From positions 1,736,001 through 1,800,000 of the forward strand of contig NZ_JADBEK010000001.1 of assembly GCF_014873145.1 (NCBI RefSeq): a stretch of 64,000 nucleotides of DNA. Direction: 5' to 3'. The DNA comes from Nonomuraea angiospora (GTDB lineage: Bacteria; Actinomycetota; Actinomycetes; Streptosporangiales; Streptosporangiaceae). The notes under the pieces were generated by a model that searched no databases, had not been told where the DNA came from, and worked only from the letters and a program-made list of their open reading frames with translations. Shown piece by piece: positions 17,205 through 27,931 of the stretch. A program made the position numbers and the translations under genes. The stretch's first letter is position 1. Each line of letters opens with the position of its first letter.

Positions 17205-18274
17205 ACCTTGACCTGATGCCCAAGGTCGATCTGCACTGCCATCTCATCGGCACCGTACGCGCCTCGACCTTCGCCGAGCTGGCCCGGCGGGAGGGGCTCG
17301 ACCTGCCCGACACGCCCGAGCGCATCTACGCGGACGTGAACTCGCTCCCGCCGGACCCGGCGCTCTACCTGGACACCCGGATCCCGGTCCCGCAGGGCAG
17401 GAGCGCGGACGAGCCCGAGGTCTCCTACTCGCTGTTCCAGGTGTCCTCGTGGGTCCTGCAGCTCCTGCGCGACGCCGACGATCTCACCCGGATCACCTAC
17501 GAGGCGTTCGAGGACGCCCACCGGACCAGCGCGACCAGGCATCTCGAGGTCTCCTTCGACGCGCTGACCGAGCATCAGGAGAAGCTCGGCTACGCCACGG
17601 TGATCGAGGCGTACGCCGAGGGCATCAGGATGGCCGAACGCGACTTCGGCATGTCGGGCCGGCTCATCGCGGCCGTCGACCGGAGCAGGTCGGGAGACGA
17701 GGCGCTCTCCTGGGTGCGCACGGTCGTGGACAACCCGCACGACTACGTGGCGGGGATCGGGCTGGACAACCTGGAGACCGCCGGGCCGCCGGAGCGGTTC
17801 GAGGCCGCCTTCCGGCTCGCCGGTGAGGCCGGGCTGCGCCGTACCGCTCATTCCTCCGAGCACGCGCCCGTCGCCGTCAACACGGTCACCTGCCTCGACG
17901 TGCTCGGCTGCGACCGGATCGACCACGGCTACTTCGTGCTCGAGGACGACGAGGTCGTCGCCAGGGTGCGGGACGAGCAGATCCCGTTCACCGTCATCTC
18001 GACCACCTCGCGGCGCTCGTGGCGGCCGTGGCGGCGGGCGTCGATCGCGGCGATGCTCGAGGCCGGGCTCAACGTCATCCCCGCCTCCGACGACCCGGGG
18101 ATGTTCCCGACGTCGCTGGCGAACGAGTATCGGATCCTCTCCGAGCAGCTCGCCGTACCGGATGAGCGGTTGCGGGCGATGGCGCTGGCCGGCGTGGAGG
18201 CGTGCTGGTTGCCGGAGCCCGAGAAGGACGCGCTGCGCAGGCGCTTCGAGAGCGAACTCGCGAACGCGGAGTGA
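17201..18274 (+). CDS. Adenosine deaminase family amidohydrolase
   Basis: A GTG at 17201 overlaps the stop of the binding-protein gene, so it belongs to the ABC operon. The 357-residue protein keeps the metal ligands: HCH at residues 12-14 (VDLHCHLIG), His and Glu in TAHSSEH, His in DRIDHGYF, and the Asp pair in ASDDPGMF. The family deaminates adenosine, adenine or related 6-amino purines using zinc. The HSSE version of the usual HAGE motif and the tight link to a PotABCD-like importer argue for a non-standard amino-purine or a modified nucleoside substrate. It should act in the cytoplasm on the imported ligand. Confidence 0.9.
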   Translation: MNLDLMPKVDLHCHLIGTVRASTFAELARREGLDLPDTPERIYADVNSLPPDPALYLDTRIPVPQGRSADEPEVSYSLFQVSSWVLQLLRDADDLTRITYEAFEDAHRTSATRHLEVSFDALTEHQEKLGYATVIEAYAEGIRMAERDFGMSGRLIAAVDRSRSGDEALSWVRTVVDNPHDYVAGIGLDNLETAGPPERFEAAFRLAGEAGLRRTAHSSEHAPVAVNTVTCLDVLGCDRIDHGYFVLEDDEVVARVRDEQIPFTVISTTSRRSWRPWRRASIAAMLEAGLNVIPASDDPGMFPTSLANEYRILSEQLAVPDERLRAMALAGVEACWLPEPEKDALRRRFESELANAE

Positions 18275-18286
18275 TCGGGACGGGCG

Positions 18287-18664
18287 GCTTCACGCGGCCC
18301 TGAAGGCGCGGACCGGGTCCCGCTTCGGTGCTCACTTCGGTGATGCCAGGGGCTGGGGCCGGTCGCTTTCGCGATCACGACGAAGACGAGTGCCAGGCCG
18401 ACGCCGAGGGTGGCGAGCGTGAAGCCCAGGCTCTGGAAACCGAGCAGGTCGCCGAGGGCGGTCCCGGCGGCCGGCGCGAGGAACGCCGTGCGCAGGCCGC
18501 CGCCGAGCAGGGGGACGAGGGCCAGGACGGCGGCGGAGATGACCCGGTTGAGCACGAGGGTCGCGGCCGTCGTCCGGTCGACGTCGGGGGTGGCCGCGAT
18601 GGCCGCCGAACTCGCGGCGACCGCCACCCCGGCCCCCGCGCCGGTCGAACACCGCGAAGCCTGA
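18287..18664 (-). pseudogene. Remnant of a membrane protein
   Basis: On the minus strand this stretch encodes hydrophobic segments (GVAVAASSAAIAATPDVDR; LVLNRVISAAVLALVPLLGG; FTLATLGVGLALVFVVIAKA) suited to three membrane helices, but there is no ribosome site and the frame then runs on into the adenosine-deaminase gene without its own stop. I read it as a truncated transporter-like gene. The family is not recognised. The rest of 18275-18751 shows nothing else. Confidence 0.4.
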
Positions 18665-18751
18665 CCCGCCGAACGCCAGATCGCCACCATGCGGCAGTTC
18701 CTGGACCTCCTCGGCCTGTCTTCAGCGTGTGCGGCGACCGGGCGCCGGGGC

Positions 18752-19465
18752 TCAGTCGCTCAGCGGTGAAAGGCCCTGCCACCAGGCGTACAGCGGCTGT
18801 GGGGTCCAGGCCTCTGCGGTCATGGCCACGGACCGACCCGTGTACGTCCAGGACATGGCGTAGTACGGCCCGTTGATGGTGCAGAGCAGCTTGCCCCTGA
18901 CCCAGGTGCCTTTGTACTCGGCCCCGGTGGCGCAGTTGCCTCCCCGGCCGTCGTGCAGGGCCCACCAATACGACTCCACCCACGTCTCGGCGTCGGTGTC
19001 GCTGCGGAACAGCACGATCATCGGATCGTGAACCGGACCCGACCGGACGGCCGTGCAGTCGAGAGCGGCCACCGCACCGGCCGGAGGACGAGCGGCAGGC
19101 CGGCAGTTCCTCAAGTCCGCCGAGCCGAGCATCTTCTCCAGCCGGCACTCACCCGGCGCCATGACGCACGCCGGCCTCGTCGGCTCCGTCGGCTCGGGCG
19201 GCTCCGTCGGTTCCGTCGACGGGGCCTCCTCGGCCGTCGGCTTCGGTGTCCTGGAACGGGAGCGGGAAGACGGTGTCGCCGATTCGGTCACCGTCACCGT
19301 CGGCGTCGGTGGCGCCGGCGTGGTCGATGATCCGGGTTCTCCACCCGTCCGAAGCGCGGCAAGAGCGACGATCAATCCGCCGATGCCCGCCAGGGCGCCC
19401 ACCATCTCCCAGTGGACGCGTTCGCGCCAGGACGTACGGGCACCCTGGGCCGGCCTCCTGCTCAT
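18752..19465 (-). CDS. Membrane-anchored protein with Thr/Pro stalk and Cys-containing outer domain
   Basis: The 237-residue protein has one membrane helix (about residues 20-42, EMVGALAGIGGLIVALAAL), then a stalk of about 55 residues rich in Thr, Pro, Ser and Glu (TPAPPTPTVTVTES; TEPTEPPEPTEPTRP), then an outer domain of about 135 residues with six cysteines including CRLEKML, NCRPAAR, DCTAV, NCATG and LLCTING, likely in disulfides. The form resembles the sensor part of actinobacterial Ser/Thr kinase or serine-protease-linked proteins, without a kinase. No close family is recognised. It is transcribed alone, and a gap of about 100 bp separates it from the ArsR gene. Confidence 0.65.
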   Translation of the reverse strand: MSRRPAQGARTSWRERVHWEMVGALAGIGGLIVALAALRTGGEPGSSTTPAPPTPTVTVTESATPSSRSRSRTPKPTAEEAPSTEPTEPPEPTEPTRPACVMAPGECRLEKMLGSADLRNCRPAARPPAGAVAALDCTAVRSGPVHDPMIVLFRSDTDAETWVESYWWALHDGRGGNCATGAEYKGTWVRGKLLCTINGPYYAMSWTYTGRSVAMTAEAWTPQPLYAWWQGLSPLSD

Positions 19466-19566
19466 GAAGCAATGTTCCCCCGGACGCGAGCGCGTCGCCT
19501 GGGGAACGTGGAGAAGCCTTATCGGGTCCCGGCTACGCCCATCAAGGGCTTGGCCGGCTGGACGGC

Positions 19567-19950
19567 TCAGCGTGCGTGCGCGGCCGCTCGTTCACCCGGC
19601 GGCGCGTCCGGCCGAGCCTCGGCGTGGCCGGCCCGGTCGAGGTGGTCGGCGTGGAACAGCCCTTCGGCCAGCAGGCGCCGAACGTGCTCGTCGGCGGCGC
19701 TGTAGTACACGAACGTGCCCTCGCGGCGGCCTTTGACGAGTCCGGCCAGCCGGAGCTTGGCCAGGTGCTGGCTGACCGCCGTGGGGGCGGCGTCGGCGAG
19801 CTCGGCCAGGCAGGCGACATTGGACTCGCCCTGCAGCAGCGCCCAAAGGATCTTGATGCGGGTGGGATCGGACAACAGGCGGAACGACTCGGCGGCCAGA
19901 TGCACCTGTTCCTCGTTCGGCATGTCGAAGTCGGGCAGCGAGGTGTGCAT
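19567..19950 (-). CDS. ArsR/SmtB-family metal-sensing repressor
   Basis: The 127-residue protein is a winged helix of the ArsR family: FRLLSDPTRIKILWALLQGE, then the recognition region ELADAAPTAVSQHLAKLRLAGLV and the wing GRREGTFVYYSA. The tail holds several histidines (LFHADHLDRAGHAE and a final AAAHAR), a layout seen in Ni/Co sensors such as NmtR and KmtR. There is no CxC metal site in the DNA-binding helix, so it is not of the ArsR/CadC arsenic or cadmium type. It is divergent from a P1B-4 ATPase, 65 bp apart, and should repress that gene until cobalt, nickel or another divalent metal binds. Confidence 0.92.
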   Translation of the reverse strand: MHTSLPDFDMPNEEQVHLAAESFRLLSDPTRIKILWALLQGESNVACLAELADAAPTAVSQHLAKLRLAGLVKGRREGTFVYYSAADEHVRRLLAEGLFHADHLDRAGHAEARPDAPPGERAAAHAR

Positions 19951-19978
19951 ACGGCAAGCCTACCCTCAACCTCACTGC

Positions 19979-20007
19979 ATGCGTATCTGCGTGACTGCGC
20001 ATATAGG
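19979..20007. promoter_or_regulatory. Operator dyad and -10 of a leaderless P-type ATPase promoter
   Basis: ATGCG (19979-19983) and CGCAT (19998-20002) form a dyad with 14 bases between the arms. It overlaps the -10-like TATAGG at 20002-20007. The GTG start at 20016 is only 8 bases from that -10, so the mRNA should begin at or next to the start codon, without a ribosome site. A repressor bound here would cover the promoter. Confidence 0.55.
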
Positions 20008-20015
20008 ATGCTTCG

Positions 20016-22052
20016 GTGACTACCGATCTGACCACGCCCGAGGCCGCCGCCGTACGCCCGGCACCCGCATCCAGACCACTGCGCTGGTGGCGCTCGGGAG
20101 CAGGCTCGCTGCCGGAGGTGCGCTGGGCCCTGGCGGCCACCGCGCTGTTCGCCGCCGGCGGCCTGGCCCAGCTCGCCGGCGCGCCCGCCTGGCTGTGGTG
20201 GGCGCTGTATCTGGCCTGCTACGCCGCCGGCGGCTGGGAGCCGGGCCTGGCCGGGCTGAAGGCGCTGCGCGAGAAGACCCTGGACGTCGATCTGCTCATG
20301 GTCGCCGCCGCGATCGGCGCGGCGGCGATCGGTCAGGTCTTCGACGGCGCGCTGCTGATCGTCATCTTCGCCACTTCCGGCGCGCTGGAGGCGGTGGCCA
20401 CCAAACGCACCGAGGACTCGGTACGCGGCCTGCTGGACCTGACCCCCGACCAGGCCACCCGCGTCGACCCCAACGGCGAGGAGGAGGTCGTGGCGGCCGC
20501 CGACCTGCGCGTGGGCGACGTCATCGTGGTGCGGCCGGGCGAGCGCATCGGCGCCGACGGGCGCGTGGTGGACGGGGTCAGCGACGTCGACCAGGCCTCC
20601 ATCACCGGTGAGAGCCTCCCGGCCGACAAACAGAGCGGAGACGAGGTGTTCGCCGGCACGATGAACGGCACCGGCGCGCTGCGCGTCCAGGTCACCCGGC
20701 CCGCCGGCGAGACGGTCATCGCCCGGATCGTGGCCATGGTCGAGCAGGCCGGCGCCACCAAGGCCCGCACCCAGCTGTTCATCGAGAAGGTCGAGCAGCG
20801 CTACTCGATCGTCATGGTCGCCGCCACCCTCGCCCTGTTCGCGCTCCCCCTGCTGTGGGGCACCTCGGTGCAGGACAGCCTGCTGCGGGCGATGACGTTC
20901 ATGATCGTGGCCTCGCCGTGCGCGGTGGTGCTGGCCACCATGCCGCCGCTGCTGGCCGCGGTCGCCACCGCCGGCCGCAACGGCGTGCTGGTCAAGTCCG
21001 CGGTGGTGATGGAACGGCTGGCCGACGTCGACCGGGTCGCCTTCGACAAGACCGGAACCCTGACCGAGGGCCGGCCGCACCTGACCTGCCTGCGTGTCCT
21101 GCCCGGCACGGCGGCCATCGCGAGAGGCGGATCAGAGGGCGGGGCCGGGGCGCAGGCCGATCGGCTGCTCGCGCTGGCGGCCGCGGCCGAGCAGGGCTCG
21201 GAACATCCACTCGGCCGCGCCATCGTCGCCGCCGCCCATCACCAGCGCCTGCCGCTGCCCGCGGCGGCCGGCTTCGCCGCCCTGCCCGGGCGCGGCGTGC
21301 GCGCCCGCGTCGATGGACGCCTGGTCGAGCTCGGCAGTCCCGCTCACCTGCTGGACCAGAGCGCGGACGGCGCCACGTCCGGCGATGCCGAGCAGGCCCG
21401 CCAGGTCGTGGCCGAGATCGAGGAGGACGGGCACAGCGCCGTGCTGCTGCTCCTGGACGGTCGTCCCGTCGCGGTGCTCGGTCTGGCCGACCGCATGCGT
21501 GCCGGCGCGGCACAAGTAGTGGCGCAGCTGACCCGCCTGACCGGGGCGGCCCCCGTCCTGCTGACCGGTGACAACCCCCGCGCCGCGGCCCGTGTGGCCG
21601 CACAGGCCGGCATCACCGACGTACGGGCCGGGCTGCTGCCGCAGGACAAGGTCGAGGCCGTCCACGAACTGCGGCGGCAGGGCGCCCGGCCGGCCTTGGT
21701 CGGCGACGGCGTCAACGACGCCCCCGCTCTGGCCGGTGCGCACGCCGGCATCGCCATGGGCGGCTCCGGGGCCGACCTCACCCTGCAGGCCGCCGACGCC
21801 GTCATCACCCGCGACGACCTGACCACCGTCCCGGCGGTCCTCGCCCTGGCCCGCCGGGCCCGCCGCCTGGTGGTCGCCAACCTTGTCATCGCCGGCGCGT
21901 TCATCGCCGTGCTGGTGGCCTGGGATCTGTTCGGTGAGCTGCCGCTGCCGCTCGGGGTGGCCGGGCACGAGGGCTCCACCGTCATCGTCGGCCTCAACGG
22001 CCTGCGCCTGCTGCGCGATGCCGCGTGGAAGCGGGTACCGCTCGAACGTTGA
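20016..22052 (+). CDS. P1B-4-type heavy-metal exporting ATPase (CtpD/CoaT-like)
   Basis: The 678-residue protein has the P-type ATPase set: TGES in the actuator domain (SITGESLPADK), phosphorylation site FDKTGTLTEG, nucleotide-domain SEHPLGRA and hinge VGDGVNDAPALAGA. The membrane metal site is SPC (VASPCAVVLA), and the last helix carries HEGSTVIVGLNGLRLL, the marker pair of the P1B-4 subgroup, which exports Co2+, Fe2+, Ni2+ or Zn2+. There is no N-terminal metal-binding domain, which is normal for P1B-4. It starts with GTG and is probably leaderless. The adjacent ArsR regulator agrees with metal-induced expression. Confidence 0.95.
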   Translation: MTTDLTTPEAAAVRPAPASRPLRWWRSGAGSLPEVRWALAATALFAAGGLAQLAGAPAWLWWALYLACYAAGGWEPGLAGLKALREKTLDVDLLMVAAAIGAAAIGQVFDGALLIVIFATSGALEAVATKRTEDSVRGLLDLTPDQATRVDPNGEEEVVAAADLRVGDVIVVRPGERIGADGRVVDGVSDVDQASITGESLPADKQSGDEVFAGTMNGTGALRVQVTRPAGETVIARIVAMVEQAGATKARTQLFIEKVEQRYSIVMVAATLALFALPLLWGTSVQDSLLRAMTFMIVASPCAVVLATMPPLLAAVATAGRNGVLVKSAVVMERLADVDRVAFDKTGTLTEGRPHLTCLRVLPGTAAIARGGSEGGAGAQADRLLALAAAAEQGSEHPLGRAIVAAAHHQRLPLPAAAGFAALPGRGVRARVDGRLVELGSPAHLLDQSADGATSGDAEQARQVVAEIEEDGHSAVLLLLDGRPVAVLGLADRMRAGAAQVVAQLTRLTGAAPVLLTGDNPRAAARVAAQAGITDVRAGLLPQDKVEAVHELRRQGARPALVGDGVNDAPALAGAHAGIAMGGSGADLTLQAADAVITRDDLTTVPAVLALARRARRLVVANLVIAGAFIAVLVAWDLFGELPLPLGVAGHEGSTVIVGLNGLRLLRDAAWKRVPLER

Positions 22053-22092
22053 GCCTCGCCCGCGCCGGGCGGAATGCCGAATGTTCGAGTGA

Positions 22093-22122
22093 TTCACAGA
22101 ATGATCGTCTGCGCGCTACTCT
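22093..22122 (+). promoter_or_regulatory. Candidate promoter of the lipase gene
   Basis: TTCACA (22093-22098) and TACTCT (22117-22122) are separated by 18 bases and lie 32 bp before the lipase start at 22154. No operator is obvious. Confidence 0.4.
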
Positions 22123-22153
22123 GCCTCCGGCCCAACGGAAACGGAGACCGTGG

Positions 22154-23095
22154 ATGCACAAATTAGCCAGATCCGGTTTTGCCCTGCCCTTGGTCGGGGC
22201 CATAGTCGCGGCCACCCTGATCGCCACCGCACCGGCCGCCTCAGCCGCGCCCATGCGCGGCAACGGACACCGGGTCACCGTCATGGTCCACGGCTTCGAC
22301 CGCGAAGCCGACATCAGCTGCTCCGGCGCATGGAACAGCGCCGAGAATGTGCTGAACGCCAATGGCTGGGGCGACGTCGTCACCTTCGGCTACTACAACA
22401 AGGCCACCAACTGCGACCTCAGGCTCCAAGGGACCACCGACACGCGCATCCAGGAGGTCGGCCGCCAGTTCGCGTGGACCGTCTACTACCTGTACTCCAG
22501 CAAGGACGTGGCGATCGACGTCGTGACGCACTCCATGGGCGGCCTGGTCGCGAAGGCGGCCATCGAGGGCGTCAACAGGTACGGCGTGGGCAAGCCGCCG
22601 CCCGACCTGAGCGGGCTGACCGTCGATCCGAACGACCTCGGCGCGACCGTGTGGCCCAGAGCCTGGCCCCCCTTCCTGTACATCGAGGACATGGTCACGT
22701 TCGCCACGCCGCACCTGGGCATCGGCAGCGCGGTGGTGACCGCGTGCGCCATCACCCACGAGCAGTGCAGCGACATGCGTCCGGGCAGCGGCTTCATCAG
22801 CTGGCTGGGAAAGCAGCCGCAGTCCCAGATGGGTACGGACTACACCTTCCTCGCCTCGAAGCACGACGACACGGTCAGCTCCGACTCGGCGACCAACAAG
22901 CGCACTGCCCACCATTGGGCGCTCTACGGCTCGAACGCCGACGGCGGCACGCTGAGTCACACCTCCATCCGGAACACCTCGACCGGCGACTGGCAAGCGT
23001 CGTACGGGGGAGAGTTCAGCGACGAGGGTGAGGGCTCGTACCCCGCTCCGCTCCTGCGGATGATGGACGGCCTGTACGACCAGCAGGCCCAGTAG
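22154..23095 (+). CDS. Secreted alpha/beta-hydrolase, triacylglycerol lipase type
   Basis: The ATG at 22154 follows ACGGAGA. The 313-residue protein has a Sec signal of about 32 residues (MHKLARSGFALPLVGAIVAA ... ASA) and an alpha/beta-hydrolase body. The oxyanion start VTVMVHGFDRE, nucleophile elbow THSMGGLVAKAA (Ser in GHSxG-like context) and a C-terminal His in LSHTSI are visible. Four or more cysteines (SCSGAW, NCDLR, ACAITHEQC) suggest disulfides in the exported enzyme. Related proteins hydrolyse lipids or act as acyl esterases. It is transcribed alone, just before a zone of gene remnants. Confidence 0.85.
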   Translation: MHKLARSGFALPLVGAIVAATLIATAPAASAAPMRGNGHRVTVMVHGFDREADISCSGAWNSAENVLNANGWGDVVTFGYYNKATNCDLRLQGTTDTRIQEVGRQFAWTVYYLYSSKDVAIDVVTHSMGGLVAKAAIEGVNRYGVGKPPPDLSGLTVDPNDLGATVWPRAWPPFLYIEDMVTFATPHLGIGSAVVTACAITHEQCSDMRPGSGFISWLGKQPQSQMGTDYTFLASKHDDTVSSDSATNKRTAHHWALYGSNADGGTLSHTSIRNTSTGDWQASYGGEFSDEGEGSYPAPLLRMMDGLYDQQAQ

Positions 23096-23260
23096 CGCCG
23101 GCACGCACGCGACGACCCCCACCGGCGAACGAGACGCGCGAGCCGCGCGGCCCGACGTCAGGACCGGTGGGGGCTCCGAGGCGCGAAGGTGTCAGGTCCG
23201 GGTCCGGCGTTGTCCGGCGGATAGCCCGGGCCTGGTCGCCCCACTGCTGGGCGGTATTGA

Positions 23261-23350
23261 TCAGGTTTCCGCCGGAGCCGCCAGGAGGGCGCTCGCGGCG
23301 ACCAAGGCCAGGACGGCCGCCGCCGGCATGGCTCTGAGCCTTCGCGCCAC
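23261..23350 (-). pseudogene. Orphan signal peptide of a lost secreted protein
   Basis: A GTG at 23350 with AAAGGACA upstream opens a 29-residue frame: basic start ARRLRAM, hydrophobic core PAAAVLALVAASALL and AAPAET, then a stop. This is a signal sequence without a mature protein. The DNA on both sides is not coding, so the gene body was deleted. Confidence 0.5.
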
Positions 23351-23373
23351 GCTGTGTCCTTTCGTCGTACGAA

Positions 23374-23493
23374 GGCCATGGCACGACCACGCTGTGGTCG
23401 AACCCCTACACCGTCACCGGCGCGAGCCTCACCGTCCCGGTCGCGAACCAGAACGCCAACGGCGCCTACCGCCTGACGATCACCCCGAGGTGA
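23374..23493 (+). pseudogene. C-terminal remnant of a secreted glycosidase-like protein
   Basis: The frame reads GHGTTTLWSNPYTVTGASLT, then VPVANQNANGAYRLTITPR and stops at 23493. The pattern is that of the last beta-strands of a CAZyme C-terminal domain. No start or body is left. Its plus-strand orientation is opposite to the neighbouring remnants. Confidence 0.45.
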
Positions 23494-23536
23494 CAGGCGC
23501 CGCCCTTGAGACGGGCAGGCGGCTCGCAGATGAGCG

Positions 23537-23850
23537 TCAGGCCGGCGGCGGGCCGCTGCTCTCCCGCACGATGAGCTCCGGCTCGTTCCAGGACGGGAGG
23601 GACAGCGCGGCCGCCGGCTGCAGCAGACCGAAGCACGCGCGGCCGAGGCTTGCCGCACAGGATGGCGGTCACCGAGCGGTCCGCCAGCAGGGAACGCACC
23701 GCGAGGTATCCGGAGCGGGGAGTCCAGCCGCCGCGCAGACGTCGTTGAGCGCGGTGATGCCGGGCCAGACGGCGCCCGCCTGCGCGACGGCCTTCTGATG
23801 GCGTTCCGAGGCCGGCCACTCCCCCGGTTCCCATGCCTCCTTCGGGTGTT
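23537..23850 (-). pseudogene. LacI-family regulator remnant, frameshifted
   Basis: Three overlapping frames on the minus strand join into the end of a LacI effector domain: ITALNDVCAAAGLPAPDTS, then (shifted) SGYLAVRSLLADRSVTAILCG, then (shifted) LGRACFGLLQPAAALSLPSW and NEPELIVRESSGPPPA with a stop at 23537. The DNA-binding half is missing. The rest of 23096-23952 is remnant or non-coding. An operator of the local GTTAnCGnTAAC type lies just upstream at 23925, so this may be the decayed local regulator of the polysaccharide island. Confidence 0.65.
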
Positions 23851-23924
23851 TCGTGCCGGCGTGGATACGGAGGGAGCCGCCGGAGGGATGCTCCGGCGGC
23901 GATCATTACCTGATGGTGAGTGGA

Positions 23925-23936
23925 GTTACCGATAAC
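23925..23936. promoter_or_regulatory. GTTAnCGnTAAC operator (class A)
   Basis: GTTACCGATAAC is a full match to the repeated class A dyad of this island. It lies between the GH10 stop at 23953 and the LacI remnant, in the former promoter of the latter. Confidence 0.6.
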
Positions 23937-23952
23937 ACCGCGGCCGTCGAGG

Positions 23953-25673
<1,721 letters not shown>

Positions 25674-25828
25674 AACGCCGGCCCCGTGTACGGCGACCGG
25701 CCCGGGGAGTCATGTCCCAGCGCTCCGCACCATTCGAGCCTTCCTGGCCGCGGTCCTTTCGCGCGGCTCCATCAGCAGCCAGTACGGCCGATCCTTGACG
25801 TGCTCCGAGGAAGCATTTAGACGCTTGT

Positions 25829-25840
25829 GTTAGCGATAAC
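25829..25840. promoter_or_regulatory. GTTAGCGATAAC operator (class A) upstream of GH29
   Basis: A full match to GTTAnCGnTAAC, 63 bp before the GH29 start. The context TGTGTTAGCGATAACGCAG resembles the copy at 28210. Confidence 0.65.
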
Positions 25841-25903
25841 GCAGCATTCGTCCCAGCCACAGCCCACCGCGTGCCGTCTCCCCGTCCCGAGAGGCTCCCG
25901 CCC

Positions 25904-27883
25904 ATGTCCTCGTCGTCGTACCCGTTCAGCCGCCGCAGGCTGCTCAGCACGGCCGCGTTCGCCACCGCCGGCGGCCTGCTGGGCGTCGGGCCCGCACGAG
26001 CGGCCAGTGCTCCGACCAGCTACACCCCGAGCTGGTCCTCGGTCGACCAGCACCCACCGGCTCCGGAGTGGTTCCAGGACGCCAAGTTCGGCATCTACTA
26101 CCACTGGGGCGTGTTCAGCGTTCCCGCCTTCGCCAACGAGTGGTACCCGCGCAACATGTACAACAACGGCTCAAACGAGAACAACCACCATAAAAGCGTC
26201 TACGGTGATCCCTCGGCGTGGCCGTACCACAACTTCATCAACGGCGCCCGGGACAAGGCAGGCAACTGGGTGCAGTTCGCGCCGAAGTTGAAGTCCGCCG
26301 GCGGCAACTTCGACCCCAGCGAGTGGGCCCAGTTGTTCGCCGACGCCGGCGCCAAATTCGCCGGACCGGTGGCCGAGCACCACGACGGTTATTCGATGTG
26401 GAACAGCCGGGTGAACGAGTGGAACTCGGTCGCCACCGGCCCCAGGCTCGACCTGCTGCGGTTACACGCCGACGCCGTCCGGGCCAAGGGCCTGAAGTTG
26501 CTGGTGTCCCTCCACCACGCGTACAACTTCACCGGCTTCTACCAGTGGGCGCCGTCGCAGTCCACCACCACCCTCAGGAAGCTGTACGGCCAGCTCGACA
26601 GGGCCACGGAGAACCAGCTCTGGTACGACAAGCTCAAGGAGGTCATCGACGGCTACCAGCCCGACATCATCTGGCAGGACTTCAACCTGAGCCAGATCCC
26701 CGAGTCCCAGCGCCTGAACTTCCTCGCCTCCTACTACAACCAGGCCATCGCCTGGAACAAGGACGTGGTCGCCACCTACAAGGACGGGTTCAACACCAAG
26801 GGCGAGGTCTTCGACTACGAGCGCGGCGGGCCGGCGGACATCCAGAATCCCTACTGGCTGACCGACGACAGCATCTCCAGCTCCAGCTGGTGCTACACCG
26901 TGGGCATCGGCTACTACTCCCTCAACGCCATGCTGCACGCACTGATCGACCGGGTCAGCAAGAACGGCAACATGCTGCTGAACATCGCCCCCATGGCCGA
27001 CGGCACCATCCCGTCCGGGCAGCGGTCGATCCTGCTGGGCATCGGGGACTATCTGCGGCGTTTCGGCGAATCCATCTACGCCACCCGGGCCTGGGCGAGC
27101 TACGGCGAGGGCCCGACCAAGATGGGCGGCGGCTCCTTCGTCGAGCCACGCCCCGGAACCAACCGGGACATCCGCTTCACCCGCAGCAAGGACGGCACCG
27201 TGCTGTACGCCACCGTGCTGGGCTGGCCGGGCGGCACCCTGGACGTCACGACCCTGAACTCGAACCGGATCAACCTCGGCAACCTGGCCTCGGCGCAGCT
27301 CCTGGGCTCCGCGGCCGGCTCGTACATCAACCTGCCCAACCGCACCCAGGACGGTGCCGCCCTGCACCTGTCCATGCCCTCGTCCACCGCACCGTTCAGC
27401 GCCCCGGCGTACGTGGTCAAGCTGACCTTCAACGGCCAGATCCCCGCCCTCGGCTCGGGCCCGCTCCCGACCACCTGGGTGCGGATCACCAACGTCACCA
27501 CCAACCTCGCGCTGGACAGCGGCGGGAACGTCGCCTCCGGCTCGGCGCTCAAGCAGTGGAACTACGACGGCAGCACCAACCTGCAGTGGCAGCTGGTGGA
27601 CCTGGGCAACGGGTATCACCGGCTCGTCAACCGCACCAACGGCATGGCCGCCGACAGCTGGGGCAACACCGCCAACGGCGCCTACTGCATGCAAGCCGCC
27701 TGGAACGGCGGCAACAACCAGCAATGGAGACTCAACAGCCTCGGCAACGGCCGCTACCAGATCATCAACCGCGCCACCGGCACCGCGCTGGACAGCGGCG
27801 GCAACACCACCGCCGGCTCCAACGTGAAGCTGTGGAGCCCCGACTCCAGCACCAACCTCCAATGGACCATCACCGCCGTCTGA
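25904..27883 (+). CDS. Tat-exported GH29 alpha-L-fucosidase with ricin-type domain
   Basis: The ATG at 25904 follows GAGAGG. The 659-residue protein opens with a Tat signal (FSRRRLLSTAAFATAGGLL). The GH29 catalytic domain (about 40-400) has WFQDAKFGIYYHWGVFSVPAF, KFAGPVAEHHDGYSMWNS and the nucleophile region DIIWQDFNLSQ. After a beta-sandwich, residues about 525-659 form a ricin-like trefoil with LQWQLVDLGNGYHRLVNR and NQQWRLNSLGNGRYQIINR. It removes fucose from glycans outside the cell. The trefoil is closely similar to that of the GH95 remnant at 35575. A class A operator lies upstream. Confidence 0.93.
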   Translation: MSSSSYPFSRRRLLSTAAFATAGGLLGVGPARAASAPTSYTPSWSSVDQHPPAPEWFQDAKFGIYYHWGVFSVPAFANEWYPRNMYNNGSNENNHHKSVYGDPSAWPYHNFINGARDKAGNWVQFAPKLKSAGGNFDPSEWAQLFADAGAKFAGPVAEHHDGYSMWNSRVNEWNSVATGPRLDLLRLHADAVRAKGLKLLVSLHHAYNFTGFYQWAPSQSTTTLRKLYGQLDRATENQLWYDKLKEVIDGYQPDIIWQDFNLSQIPESQRLNFLASYYNQAIAWNKDVVATYKDGFNTKGEVFDYERGGPADIQNPYWLTDDSISSSSWCYTVGIGYYSLNAMLHALIDRVSKNGNMLLNIAPMADGTIPSGQRSILLGIGDYLRRFGESIYATRAWASYGEGPTKMGGGSFVEPRPGTNRDIRFTRSKDGTVLYATVLGWPGGTLDVTTLNSNRINLGNLASAQLLGSAAGSYINLPNRTQDGAALHLSMPSSTAPFSAPAYVVKLTFNGQIPALGSGPLPTTWVRITNVTTNLALDSGGNVASGSALKQWNYDGSTNLQWQLVDLGNGYHRLVNRTNGMAADSWGNTANGAYCMQAAWNGGNNQQWRLNSLGNGRYQIINRATGTALDSGGNTTAGSNVKLWSPDSSTNLQWTITAV

Positions 27884-27931
27884 TCGGCTTGCCGCACTTC
27901 GACCTGCTCGGGGCCGGCGCCGGTGGCGCGG

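Noticed and set aside
26462..27862. Minus-strand frame under the GH29 gene
   Set aside because: Val/Gly/Ala-rich shadow of the fucosidase; no motif.
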